Shown: piece by piece, positions 44,312-54,161 of the stretch | Layout of the letters: every line of letters begins with the position of its first letter | How positions within the stretch are numbered: the stretch's first letter is position 1 | The notes under the pieces: generated by a model | The model's input: only the letters and a program-made list of their open reading frames with translations | The model's database searches: none | What the model was told of the DNA's origin: nothing | Translations under genes and position numbers: made by a program | Assembly (NCBI RefSeq): GCF_001424405.1 | Contig: NZ_LMPS01000005.1 | Coordinates: forward strand, 558,001 to 622,000 | Source of the DNA: Dyadobacter sp. Leaf189 | Lineage (GTDB): Bacteria > Bacteroidota > Bacteroidia > Cytophagales > Spirosomataceae | Direction: 5' to 3' | DNA: 64,000 nt

Positions 44312-46936
44312 ATGAAGCAATTTTTACTACTCATTTTTACCGGCTTACTGGCACTTACCCAAAGTGCATTCGCGCAAGGGGACTGCGACGCTTCGGTGAT
44401 CGTTCCGGAGGCCGACAGGAAGTACAGGACCGGCAATTTCGATGAGGTATTTCAGATATTGAACCCTTGTCTTAAAACAAAGTTCTCGCCCAATGCGCAG
44501 GTGCAGGGCTACAAGATCATTGCATTGACTTACCTGGCGCTCGACTCGCTTCCCCAGGCGGCACAGGCTGTACGCAACCTGCTGATCGCCAATCAGAACT
44601 ATGAACCTGAGTTCTCGGCCTTGCCACAGTTCAAAGACCTGGTGGCGCAGCAGAAAGACCTGATGGACCGCATTATCCAGATTACGTCGGTTTCCAAAAA
44701 AGCGGAAAACCTGTTGCAGGTACCTGCAACCGTAACAGTTTTGACGCAGTCTGACATTATCAAAAGAGGTTACAAGGACCTGACCCAGATGCTGAGCGAC
44801 ATTCCGGGCTTTGATGTGATACGGGGCAATGGGCCTTCTTATGTCACATTTTATCAGCGCGGGTACCGCTCCACTTCCAACGACCGCACGATTTTGCTGG
44901 TGGACGGCGTAGAAGAAAACGACCTGAATTCAGACAATATCCCCATTTCACGTCAGTATGCATTGTCGGATATTGAGCGGGTGGAAGTCATTTACGGACC
45001 GGCTTCGACCATGTACGGTGCCAATGCATTTATGGGGGTAATAAACCTAATCACAAAGCGGTATCTGGACAGGGAAATGCCGGAAGGCAAGAAAGTGGAC
45101 GTTTCGGTCACCGGCCAGTTGCGGTACGGGTCTTTAAACACAAAGCTTGTAGATGGTGTGGTGACCATGCGCACCAAGGACGTGGCAGTTTCTGTTACGT
45201 CGCGTTATTTTTCTTCCAATGAGCTGGATTACAGTAAGTACCGTGAATGGGATTATTCGCCGAGGACAGTGGACAGTTATCCCGGTCAGCAAAATTTATC
45301 AGGCGCTGCCGCGCAGATCTACTATAATAATAACAAGCTATCGACCCTTTTCCCGAACAGCGACTTGTACCAGGTGGGAACCGATGCAGCTGGCGCGGTG
45401 AACGCATTGAGCCTGACGTCGGCTGGTAAGGCAAAAGCGGCTGCACTGGACAATCAGTATCTTTTTCAAGCCAATGTGAATGGGAATCCGGTTGAGTTCA
45501 ATGATGATTCTCGTAATTTCTACCTGCGGGCAAAGATCGAGTTCAAGGATTTCATGCTGTCGCTTTTGACGTGGAAAACAGACGAAGGTGCTACTCCCTG
45601 GTACACCAACCGCTCCCGTATTGTTACCAAAGACCTTTCAAGGTGGGTAGCTAACAACAAGGCATTTTCATTGACTTATAACAAATACCTGTCTGACAAA
45701 GTCCAGATCCTGAACCTGACTTCCTACCGTCTTCATGAACTGAATGGCGCGACGAACCTGCCGACTTACCGCGGGTATTTCAATGGAAGCTATGGGATTA
45801 TTGACCTTTTGAACGAAAGAAAACCTACTTACGCGACGCCATACTGGTACCGTGTTTCCAACCAGCTCAGGAACGAGTTCCGTGTGCTTTGGACACCGCT
45901 GCCTAAGTTGGATATCAACAGCGGTATTGAAATCAGGAACAGCATTATTCAGGCCAACTACATTACCTCGCAGGTGGAGGGTGCCGACGAATTTGGCAGG
46001 CCCGATTCGACACTGGCCGGCGGCGATAATTTCCGAGTGTTTGATATGGGCGTATTCAGTCAGGGGACTTATAACTGGTCCGATCACCTGAAAATGGTAC
46101 TTGCCGGCAGGCTGGATTATAACCAGATCCGATCGAATGGCGGTTACGGTTTTGTATTCAATCCGCGGCTGAGCCTTATCTATTCGCGGGGCATGTTTGT
46201 GTTCAAAGGGATTTATGCAGAAGCATTTAAAGACGCGTCTTATCTTCAAAAATACGCAACAAGCCGCGAGCGCTTGCTCAACAACCCGACGCTGCAGCCC
46301 GAGCGCGTGAAGAATGTGGAAGGTAGTGTGGCAGTCCGGTTCAGCAAAGCGCTTTCAGCAAACATCGCAGGTTACATTGCCAATTACAGCAATGCGGTGG
46401 GGTTAGCAACTGCTCAGGCGCCTGGCGGAGGAAGTACTACCCAGTTCCAGGCATTAGGCAAGCAGCGCATTATCGGCCTGCAATCGGAGGCGCGTTATGA
46501 TGTAAAAAGCCTGAATATCTGGGGCAATTTCACATACAGCAACCCGCGCGATCTCAGCAAGGTGGAAGGTCAGAAAATCCCGGTCAGCGATGTGGCGCCC
46601 TGGTCGGCCAACCTTGGCGCAGTGTACGAGCCCGTTAAAAACCTGAGCATCAGCATTACCAACAATTACATCAGCGCGCGGAAATCAGGCGCGGGTACTT
46701 CGGGCAGCAGCAACCCGATCACCCGTTTTCCGGCGATATACCTGCTCAATTCCGCAATTACTTACCAGAATATCCTGAACCATCTCAGCTTGCAGGTACA
46801 GATATCCAATGTGTTGAACACCGAATATTTTGTGCCTGGCATTCGTGCGGCGGAAGGGGTAACCTCTGCGTCGCGGTATCCCCAGGAACGCAGGACTTTT
46901 TCTATTGGCTTGCTGATCGATACAAACCGAAAATGA
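44312..46936 (+). CDS. TonB-dependent outer membrane receptor
   Basis: An 874-residue protein with a signal peptide (MKQFLLLIFTGLLALTQSAFAQ). A TPR-like segment follows at about 30-125 in place of the usual carboxypeptidase-D-like domain. The plug is at about 135-250 (VPATVTVLTQSDIIKRGYKD, DRTILLVDGVEENDL, RVEVIYGPASTMYGANAFMG) and a beta barrel ends in FSIGLLIDTN. It is not a SusC: there is no CarboxypepD_reg domain and no SusD gene. Location inside a signalling operon, 7 bases after the nSTAND gene, is unusual. The ligand is unknown. Confidence 0.9.
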   Translation: MKQFLLLIFTGLLALTQSAFAQGDCDASVIVPEADRKYRTGNFDEVFQILNPCLKTKFSPNAQVQGYKIIALTYLALDSLPQAAQAVRNLLIANQNYEPEFSALPQFKDLVAQQKDLMDRIIQITSVSKKAENLLQVPATVTVLTQSDIIKRGYKDLTQMLSDIPGFDVIRGNGPSYVTFYQRGYRSTSNDRTILLVDGVEENDLNSDNIPISRQYALSDIERVEVIYGPASTMYGANAFMGVINLITKRYLDREMPEGKKVDVSVTGQLRYGSLNTKLVDGVVTMRTKDVAVSVTSRYFSSNELDYSKYREWDYSPRTVDSYPGQQNLSGAAAQIYYNNNKLSTLFPNSDLYQVGTDAAGAVNALSLTSAGKAKAAALDNQYLFQANVNGNPVEFNDDSRNFYLRAKIEFKDFMLSLLTWKTDEGATPWYTNRSRIVTKDLSRWVANNKAFSLTYNKYLSDKVQILNLTSYRLHELNGATNLPTYRGYFNGSYGIIDLLNERKPTYATPYWYRVSNQLRNEFRVLWTPLPKLDINSGIEIRNSIIQANYITSQVEGADEFGRPDSTLAGGDNFRVFDMGVFSQGTYNWSDHLKMVLAGRLDYNQIRSNGGYGFVFNPRLSLIYSRGMFVFKGIYAEAFKDASYLQKYATSRERLLNNPTLQPERVKNVEGSVAVRFSKALSANIAGYIANYSNAVGLATAQAPGGGSTTQFQALGKQRIIGLQSEARYDVKSLNIWGNFTYSNPRDLSKVEGQKIPVSDVAPWSANLGAVYEPVKNLSISITNNYISARKSGAGTSGSSNPITRFPAIYLLNSAITYQNILNHLSLQVQISNVLNTEYFVPGIRAAEGVTSASRYPQERRTFSIGLLIDTNRK

Positions 46937-46946
46937 TACTCAACAA

Positions 46947-47528
46947 ATGAATGCAATAGTAAACGCTCCTCTTTTAATGAATACAAGGTTTGAAATCAAA
47001 AACTCAGAATTCCTGCTCACGAAGCTGGACTACCCTGAGCGGCTGGATGAAATGGGCGCATTGCGCGTGCTCGCCTGGAAAGATGAAAAAGGGATCAGTC
47101 AGGATTTTTTCTCGCATAAAGCCTGGCTTGATGACGACGACCTGCGTGCACACCATTGGATTATTACGCACGAAAAAACAATCGTTGCGGCCGCCCGGTT
47201 GAGTTTTCACAAAGATTATAGTTCGGTACCCCATGCAAATCTGTTCGATGAAGCGCTGCTCGGCGATTATGCGCAGGGTCCATTTGCTTCGCTGAACAGG
47301 CTGGTAGTTGCGCCGGGATACCGTGGCAATGGGTTTTCTTCCATTCTCGATGAAACGCGGATTGAATTTGCCAGGGCGCAAGGCGCGCGGGCGATCATTG
47401 CACAACCCGTCGAGTCGCGCATTAAACCGCTGGAAGATCTTGGATTTATATACCTGGGCAAAATCAAGCCCCTTTTTCAGATGCCGGAGCGGCAGATTTA
47501 TTTCATGATCAAAGAACTGGTTCATTAA
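46947..47528 (+). CDS. GNAT family N-acetyltransferase
   Basis: A 193-residue acyltransferase. The acetyl-CoA-binding motif A reads LNRLVVAPGYRGNGFSSIL; motif D/B regions include GARAIIAQPVESRIKPLEDLGF. A second in-frame ATG 10 residues in is a possible start. It might modify a small amine or the locus product. It lies 10 bases behind the TonB receptor, and its stop is one base from the next gene. Confidence 0.85.
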   Translation: MNAIVNAPLLMNTRFEIKNSEFLLTKLDYPERLDEMGALRVLAWKDEKGISQDFFSHKAWLDDDDLRAHHWIITHEKTIVAAARLSFHKDYSSVPHANLFDEALLGDYAQGPFASLNRLVVAPGYRGNGFSSILDETRIEFARAQGARAIIAQPVESRIKPLEDLGFIYLGKIKPLFQMPERQIYFMIKELVH

Positions 47529-47529
47529 T

Positions 47530-50373
47530 TTGAAAAGACTGGCGGACATATCGCTGATGCTCAACGTCAGAAAAGGGGAGGGCAACCTGGTCACCTTACT
47601 GATGGCTTACTCTTTCTTCATGGGAGGGGCTACTGCCTTGTTTTACACGGTAGTAGCCTCCTCATTCCTGATCAGCTTCGACCGGCTCATGCTGCCGCAG
47701 GTGTACATTGTCGGCGGCGTCTTTACTTACCTGCTCGGTCTGGGTGTGACGCGGCTACAAAAGTTAATGGCATTTGACAAGCTGGCCGAGAGAATGCTGT
47801 TTTTCCTGATCAGTTCGATTGTCGTTTTTCTGGTTACATACCATTTAACCGGCAGCAGGTGGGTTTTCTTTGTACTCTTCATCTGGAACCGCGTTTTTGT
47901 ACTTGTGAATGGGGTTACTTTCTGGGCGGTTGTTGTGAAGCTGTTTAATTTGCAACAGTCCAAAAGACTTTCGTCGCTGATTAACACAGGCGATGTATTT
48001 TCCTCAGTGATCATGTACCTGGCGGTGCCTGGCCTGGTTAAGATCATTCCTACGGACTCACTGCTCGTCGTAGCCGTCGCATTCCTGATCGTTTGCAGTT
48101 TTTTACTCAGGAAAATCCATCAGAAATACGTAACCAATGCAAGCACAAAACCTGCCGAGACAAGTACCGTCGAAAAGGCGGGCGAGGCGGCGGTAGACCC
48201 GTCTTATTACCGCAATATCTTCCTGCTTGCATTGCTGCCAGTCTTTGCGCTGTTCTATGTGGAGTACATCTTTTTCACAGAATCCCGGGCAATTTTCACG
48301 GATAAAGGTTCACTTGCCAGCTTTCTCGGGGTGTTTTTCGGTATATCTTCTATTCTCGAATTTTTTATAAAAACCTTCCTTTATAACCGCCTGATCAGCA
48401 AGTTCGGTTTGAAGCTGGGTATTTTGATATTGCCCGCGAGCCTGGTTTTCAGCTTTGCCGTTTCCGTGATCTACGGTCTCGGCTACGATACTGCCGGGAT
48501 ATTTTTCGCCTGTGTGGCTTTGTCAAGATTTTTCATGAGCGCCATTCGGAAAGCGATCAGCGAGCCGGCTTACCAGTCATTGTACCAGCCCATTCCTGCC
48601 AAATTCAGGCTCAATATCCAGGGCAGGATCGAAGGAAGGGCCAAGGCAATCGGCGGACTGGCGGCGGGGATATTGCTGCTGATACTGGTCAATTTCGCCA
48701 ATCTGAGTGCGTTGCAGCTTTCCATAATATTCCTGATCGTCGCAATCGGTTGGGCAGTGGCTTCATTCACGGGCCAGAATGCTTACAAGAAAGCAGTGCG
48801 TGACAAAGCTTTCGTATTCCCGACGCGTTCAAAGCGCACAGCCGAATACAAACCTGAGCTACAGGAAGTGGAAAAGCCATTTGATCTGCTGATCAGGCAA
48901 GTTTTTTCCAGAGATGAAAAGGAGCGGATTGAAGCGGCTGTCGGGTTCGGCGGGTCTAATCGTTTTTTGTCTTATAAATACCTGATCCCACTGTTGGAGG
49001 ACCCAAGTCCTGCTGTTCGCAAGGCGGCTATTTACACGGCGGGCGAGTTACGCAGGCCTGAGTTGTGGCCCTATCTGATGGAGCAAATGGAGATAGACAG
49101 GTACTATTCCGTTGCATTCACGGCACTGGCCAAATCGGGCACGCCGCTTTTGAAATACATTGAAAAGACTTTTCTGAGCAATAACGACAACCGGTACCGG
49201 CAGCTTCACCTGATCAAGCTGGTGGAAGAATTTGGCAATGCCGAGGCTTTGCGGTTTTTGAGGAGAAATCTTGAAAGTCCTAACCGGTTTGTGAAAGATA
49301 AGGTACTCGACTCGCTCCGCAACCTGCATTATGTATGTAATACCACCGAGCGGACATACCTGCTGAACGAGCTCGATGAGCATTTGAAAACATTCACCTG
49401 GCTGCTCGCCGCGCAAACTGATCTTGACCAGGATTATGACGCGTCTTCGCAAATGATGCACAACCTGGAACGTGAGAAGCAGCGCATTATTTTCAAGGCA
49501 TTTACGGTGCTGGAAGTGGTATTTGGTTCAAGATTTCACGCCATTACTTTGCTGAGAGGCGAGCAGGCTACCGACGCCCGAGACTATCTCACGGAGATTT
49601 CCGATTTAATGCTGCCGGAGAATGTAAAGAACAAGGTGCTGCCTTATCTGGACAGCGACTCTCGCGAAGAGATGTTCCGCAGGTATAACGAGATTTTCCC
49701 GCAGGCGCAGCTCACCGTCGAAGAGCGTTTGAAGGACGTGATCAACAAGGATTATACACGCATTTCAAGGTGGACAAAGGCGGTTGCGATTAAAGAACTG
49801 AAACATTTTCCTGCCGGAAATGTGACGGATATACTGGTCTCCAATGCGGTTTCACATTCCAAGGTAATCTCTGAAACTGCTTTCTACGTGCTCAGGATCG
49901 TTAATCCGCCCCGGTTTCGCTCGGTGATGCATGTGATGACACGGGACAATGACCAGTTTCATTTACAGATTATGAAGCCGCTTGAATGGCTGGCTACGGA
50001 AGAAGATCTGCTGATCTGCAAGCTGCGCCGCTTGCGGGATACGCCGGGCCTGGAAAAGCTTCTCAATGGAGAATTGCAGAAGATACTGCTCAATTCGGAG
50101 TATTTTAAAGAAGATGAAGGGGAGGTGATCGATTTACGGAAACATACCAGTCGGCCGGACTTGTCGGTGCTGGTTACTTACGGAAAGCTGCTCTTCTCGA
50201 AAGCCGGGGTGATCGGTGCAGGTGAGATCAGGAGCGTGGACGAGCTGAAAGCACTGGGCGTGGCAATGATCCCTAATGTGTTGGAGGAGACGGAGTTTTA
50301 CATTGTGGAAGATTATCTGTTAAAAGATTTGAACATTAGACATCACGTGGCACCGGAAACAGTAACAGCATAA
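47530..50373 (+). CDS. ATP/ADP carrier- or MFS-like transporter fused to HEAT repeats
   Basis: A 947-residue protein; TTG at 47530 is the first usable start (an ATG nine codons in is the alternative). Residues about 15-430 contain 11-12 membrane helices resembling the plastid/bacterial nucleotide translocase (TLC) or MFS fold. From about 450 to 650 lie HEAT-like helical repeats (AVGFGGSNRFLSYKYLIPLL, AVRKAAIYTAGELRRPELWP), with a further helical region to the end. In related proteins a regulatory domain follows; here none is clear. It may move nucleotides or act as a membrane signalling scaffold. Confidence 0.8.
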   Translation: MKRLADISLMLNVRKGEGNLVTLLMAYSFFMGGATALFYTVVASSFLISFDRLMLPQVYIVGGVFTYLLGLGVTRLQKLMAFDKLAERMLFFLISSIVVFLVTYHLTGSRWVFFVLFIWNRVFVLVNGVTFWAVVVKLFNLQQSKRLSSLINTGDVFSSVIMYLAVPGLVKIIPTDSLLVVAVAFLIVCSFLLRKIHQKYVTNASTKPAETSTVEKAGEAAVDPSYYRNIFLLALLPVFALFYVEYIFFTESRAIFTDKGSLASFLGVFFGISSILEFFIKTFLYNRLISKFGLKLGILILPASLVFSFAVSVIYGLGYDTAGIFFACVALSRFFMSAIRKAISEPAYQSLYQPIPAKFRLNIQGRIEGRAKAIGGLAAGILLLILVNFANLSALQLSIIFLIVAIGWAVASFTGQNAYKKAVRDKAFVFPTRSKRTAEYKPELQEVEKPFDLLIRQVFSRDEKERIEAAVGFGGSNRFLSYKYLIPLLEDPSPAVRKAAIYTAGELRRPELWPYLMEQMEIDRYYSVAFTALAKSGTPLLKYIEKTFLSNNDNRYRQLHLIKLVEEFGNAEALRFLRRNLESPNRFVKDKVLDSLRNLHYVCNTTERTYLLNELDEHLKTFTWLLAAQTDLDQDYDASSQMMHNLEREKQRIIFKAFTVLEVVFGSRFHAITLLRGEQATDARDYLTEISDLMLPENVKNKVLPYLDSDSREEMFRRYNEIFPQAQLTVEERLKDVINKDYTRISRWTKAVAIKELKHFPAGNVTDILVSNAVSHSKVISETAFYVLRIVNPPRFRSVMHVMTRDNDQFHLQIMKPLEWLATEEDLLICKLRRLRDTPGLEKLLNGELQKILLNSEYFKEDEGEVIDLRKHTSRPDLSVLVTYGKLLFSKAGVIGAGEIRSVDELKALGVAMIPNVLEETEFYIVEDYLLKDLNIRHHVAPETVTA

Positions 50374-50403
50374 CGGAGGCAACGGATTAGCATTAATAAG
50401 TAC

Positions 50404-53400
50404 ATGGACCGAAGGTTTGATCAGATGAAGAATTTATGGCTTGGATTTTGGCTGGTTTGCCTGAGTGCTGTGTCAGTGCTGGCGCAGGGCGGAAGCGCGG
50501 CTATGCGGGAGACAGGCCGGCCGATGTTCGGCTTTTACCAATCTTCCGAATACCACGCACACGACCAGAACTTCGGCATTACGCAGGATAGTACCGGGAT
50601 GATGTATTTTGCCAATTTCGCCGGCGTGCTGGAATTTGACGGCGTTTCCTGGAACACCATTCAAACTGAAAATGTGACGCGGGTATCTGCCCTGAAAACC
50701 GACAGAAGGGGCCGCGTGCTCGTGGGTGCCAATGGAGAATTCGGGTACCTCGCTTATGACAGTCTGGGTGTGCACCGCTTTGTGAGCCTTTCTGCGAAAC
50801 TGAAAGATAAGCCCGGCCAGATCATACAGATACTGCCTGCAAAAGCCGGCGCCTGGTTCATTTCCGATCAGACCAACTTTTTTTGGGACGGCAGGAATGT
50901 GAAAGCTTATAAACACGGGCTGTCCATTCAATCCGCATTTGCGTTTGGAGAGGGTGCCGTGATTTACGCCAAAAACAAGGGTTTTCTGTTATTGAATGAA
51001 GGTAAAGTTTCAGGGGTGACGATCGCGCCCGACGTACCTGCATTGCTGGATCTGGTTGCGGTTGTCCCGCTTACCGCAAATTCGGCGATGCTGCTCACCA
51101 CCAGTCAGGGCGCCTATCTTCTGGAAGGTAACCGCATTGAAAACATCGCCGGAAACGCCAACCCGGTTTTGATCAGCAACAAAGCCACCACCGCGGTGAA
51201 GATGGAAGACGGCAAGATCGCGATCAGTATGGCGGCAAACGGAATGCTGATCGTTAACCCGGACGGGACAATCGCATATCCGGTTTATGCTTACGGAGAT
51301 ATCGAAGACAGTCAGGTTACTGCTATGTTCAGCGACCGCGAGCACAATCTCTGGCTTGCATTGAACAACGGAATTGCACGTTTCGATCTGCCTTCTCCCA
51401 TATCTGTTTTCGACGGTAACTCAGGATTAAAAGGCTCCGTGACTGCGGTAACGCGCTTTGATAACAAGCTGATCGTAGGAACATTGAATGGGCTCCACAC
51501 CATTGAAAATAACAGGGTTACACATTTTACTCCATTTCCGGGAAGCTGCCTGGGGTTCAGTGAGGCGGGCGGGTATTTGTACATTGCCTCAAATAAAGGG
51601 TTGTTTCAGCTGAGTAAAACCGGCGCGCTGACGACGTTATCCAATGATTTTTCGCTGACTATAACTGCTTCCCAGGATGGTACCAGACTTTTTGTAGGCT
51701 TGCAGGATGGACTGGCTGTTTACAAAAAGTCGGGCAGCGGCTGGCAAAAGGAAAGGATCAAGTCGGTTGCTGAACAGATTACCGGCATTACTGAATTTCC
51801 GGCCGGTACATTCTGGCTAGAAACGCTTTCGAACGGGATCTTCAAATTTGACTACGCGACGGGCTCGGCACGTAAGTTCTCCGCCACGCAGGGTATCAGC
51901 AGCCCGCTTTACAATAAGCTGGCCGTTTTTGGAGACCGGCTGATTGTTACCAACAAGGATGGGCTTTTTGAATACCAGTCCAATGCAGACCGCTTTGTGC
52001 GCGCCGGCTGGCTCTCCGAAAAAGCCTGGTTTGATCGGGTGCAGGGCGACGGTGCAGGCAATATCTGGACCACGCGCGGAGACAAGAAGTCAGTAACTTT
52101 TTTCAGGAAAAAGGGACAAAGCAATGCATTTGAGCTGATCGAAAAACCTTTTCTGCCCATTGCCGCTATCCCGTTCCAGGTGATTTATCCCGATAACAAT
52201 GGGGTAGCCTGGCTGGGTGGTGACCAGGGATTGTACCGGCTCGATATGCGCCTGAGTGAACAGCATCTTCTCAACTATCCCGTGCTGATCAGAAATGTAA
52301 GTACGCCAGACGGCGACCTGCCCATTGCCCGCGACGCGGATCGGGACAGGCTAAGCCTCGACCACAAGCAGAACAGCCTCATTTTTGAATTTGCATTGCC
52401 CAGCTTCCAGAGTAACCAGGAAGTATCTTACCAGTACCTGCTCGAAAACTATGACAAAGGCTGGTCAGAATGGAGCACCATTGCGCGGAAGGAATACAGC
52501 GGGCTGCCTTCGGGAAGCTACGTTTTCAAGGTACGGGCGCGGGATATTTATGGTAACATCTCCAAAGAGGCTGCATTTCCCTTATTTATACAAACACCCT
52601 GGTTCAGGCAATGGTACATGATCGCGCTTTACGCCATCGTATTTGCGGTCATGATTTACTATGTCGTGCGCTGGCGCCTGCGGGCCATAATCCGTGAAAA
52701 GCAGGAACTGGAAAACCTGATCCGCGAACGCACGGAGGAAGTGGTGAGCCAGAAAGAAGAACTCGAACACCAGTCCGAGGAACTGTCTGCGACGAATGAT
52801 CAGCTGGAAAGGATTGATGAATTTGTGAAGTCGATCAATGGAGAAGTAAATACCGGAAAGTTATTCCAGCTGGTACTCGACAGACTTTGTGAGTTCCAGA
52901 ATGTGGACGGCGCTTCTGCATTGATATACAATAAAGCCACTGACTGTTACCAGTTTATCGCATTGGCCGGCGTGATTGAGCGTGCCGATGTGGAAGATGT
53001 ACAGCTTTCCGCAGCCGAGGCAGAACAACGCTACGTAGCCGGTGCAGACGAGGTTTACGAGGATATATTTTTGAAAAACAATTTCAGGCACCAGAATACA
53101 AACCGGTCGGTGAGTGAGGTATTCTCACCCAAATCACTGATCAGTATCCTGATCCGGGTGGATGGGGATGTTAAAAGTTACATTACCCTCGAAAATATGG
53201 ATCGCGAAAACGCATTCGGCGAGCGCGACTTTAATATGGTCAAGAACCTGAAAGAGCATTTGATCGGGGCTTATATCAAAACCAACATTCTTGAAGATCT
53301 CGAAAACACACTTTCAAACCTGAAATCCACACAGGAAGAGTTGATCCGGCAGGAGCGCCTGGCTTCTGTGGGTAGTCTTACAAAGGGTATTGTGGACCGA

Positions 53401-54123
53401 ATTCTCAATCCATTGAATTACATCAACAACTTCTCGCAGTCGTCGGGCAAGCTGTTGAAAGAAATTACGGAAGTGACTGATAAACATCAGGATACTTTAT
53501 CGGAAGATGAAAAAGATGACCTGGAAAGCGGCTTTGAAATGCTGCAAAAAAACCTGGAAAAGATATACGAGCACGGAAACAGTACCACGCGCATTGTGAA
53601 GGATATGCAGAAGCTGCTCAAAGGGAAATCAACGGAGTTCTTTGAAACAGATCTTAATCCTTTTCTGGAATCGAAGTCGAAATCAGCGATCCAGGAAGTG
53701 CTGGCGGAATATAAGGACGCGAAGATCAAGCTGGTTTTTGCATTGGATGCGGAGCCGGTGCGCGTCAGTCTGCTGCCTTACGAATTTGCACAGGTACTCA
53801 CCAACCTGATCAGCAATGCGTGTTATGCGGTCATTGAAAAGACAAAGTTCGACAAGGTATTTGAACCCGAAATCCGCATTTCGACAAGGCGCGCAGACGG
53901 AGCTATTTCGATTTTCGTGAGGGATAATGGAAAGGGTATCCCTTTGAAAGAAACAGAACAGCTTTTTAATCCATTCTTCACCACCAAACCTACTTCAAAA
54001 GGCACCGGGCTCGGACTTTACATGAGCAAGGATATCATAGAATTTCACAAGGGCAGAATGTCGGTAACTTCAAAGGAAGGGGATTTTACTGAGATTGAAA
54101 TTTCTCTTCCCATTGTCAAATAA
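50404..54123 (+). CDS. periplasmic-propeller hybrid sensor with degenerate histidine kinase domain
   Basis: A 1239-residue protein; the signal peptide starts at the internal Met8 (MKNLWLGFWLVCLSAVSVLA). Residues about 30-640 are propeller repeats of the Reg_prop type. A Y_Y_Y domain follows (about 655-740, YQYLLENYDKGWSEW). Then come a membrane helix near 745-765, a coiled coil, a GAF domain (about 805-960) and a kinase core. The H-box reads GSLTKGIVDRILNPLNYINN: the expected His is Asp998. The ATPase domain seems intact (LTNLISNACYAV, DNGKGI, GTGLGLYM). It may bind ATP without autophosphorylating and signal through the next kinase. Confidence 0.9.
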   Translation: MDRRFDQMKNLWLGFWLVCLSAVSVLAQGGSAAMRETGRPMFGFYQSSEYHAHDQNFGITQDSTGMMYFANFAGVLEFDGVSWNTIQTENVTRVSALKTDRRGRVLVGANGEFGYLAYDSLGVHRFVSLSAKLKDKPGQIIQILPAKAGAWFISDQTNFFWDGRNVKAYKHGLSIQSAFAFGEGAVIYAKNKGFLLLNEGKVSGVTIAPDVPALLDLVAVVPLTANSAMLLTTSQGAYLLEGNRIENIAGNANPVLISNKATTAVKMEDGKIAISMAANGMLIVNPDGTIAYPVYAYGDIEDSQVTAMFSDREHNLWLALNNGIARFDLPSPISVFDGNSGLKGSVTAVTRFDNKLIVGTLNGLHTIENNRVTHFTPFPGSCLGFSEAGGYLYIASNKGLFQLSKTGALTTLSNDFSLTITASQDGTRLFVGLQDGLAVYKKSGSGWQKERIKSVAEQITGITEFPAGTFWLETLSNGIFKFDYATGSARKFSATQGISSPLYNKLAVFGDRLIVTNKDGLFEYQSNADRFVRAGWLSEKAWFDRVQGDGAGNIWTTRGDKKSVTFFRKKGQSNAFELIEKPFLPIAAIPFQVIYPDNNGVAWLGGDQGLYRLDMRLSEQHLLNYPVLIRNVSTPDGDLPIARDADRDRLSLDHKQNSLIFEFALPSFQSNQEVSYQYLLENYDKGWSEWSTIARKEYSGLPSGSYVFKVRARDIYGNISKEAAFPLFIQTPWFRQWYMIALYAIVFAVMIYYVVRWRLRAIIREKQELENLIRERTEEVVSQKEELEHQSEELSATNDQLERIDEFVKSINGEVNTGKLFQLVLDRLCEFQNVDGASALIYNKATDCYQFIALAGVIERADVEDVQLSAAEAEQRYVAGADEVYEDIFLKNNFRHQNTNRSVSEVFSPKSLISILIRVDGDVKSYITLENMDRENAFGERDFNMVKNLKEHLIGAYIKTNILEDLENTLSNLKSTQEELIRQERLASVGSLTKGIVDRILNPLNYINNFSQSSGKLLKEITEVTDKHQDTLSEDEKDDLESGFEMLQKNLEKIYEHGNSTTRIVKDMQKLLKGKSTEFFETDLNPFLESKSKSAIQEVLAEYKDAKIKLVFALDAEPVRVSLLPYEFAQVLTNLISNACYAVIEKTKFDKVFEPEIRISTRRADGAISIFVRDNGKGIPLKETEQLFNPFFTTKPTSKGTGLGLYMSKDIIEFHKGRMSVTSKEGDFTEIEISLPIVK

Positions 54124-54161
54124 CCCGCAGACAGTTACCCGTACTACTAATAGACACGAAT

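Noticed and set aside
44312-46936. SusC-type polysaccharide utilisation locus
   Set aside because: No SusD gene, no CarboxypepD_reg domain in the receptor and no glycoside hydrolases or SusE/F-like lipoproteins nearby.
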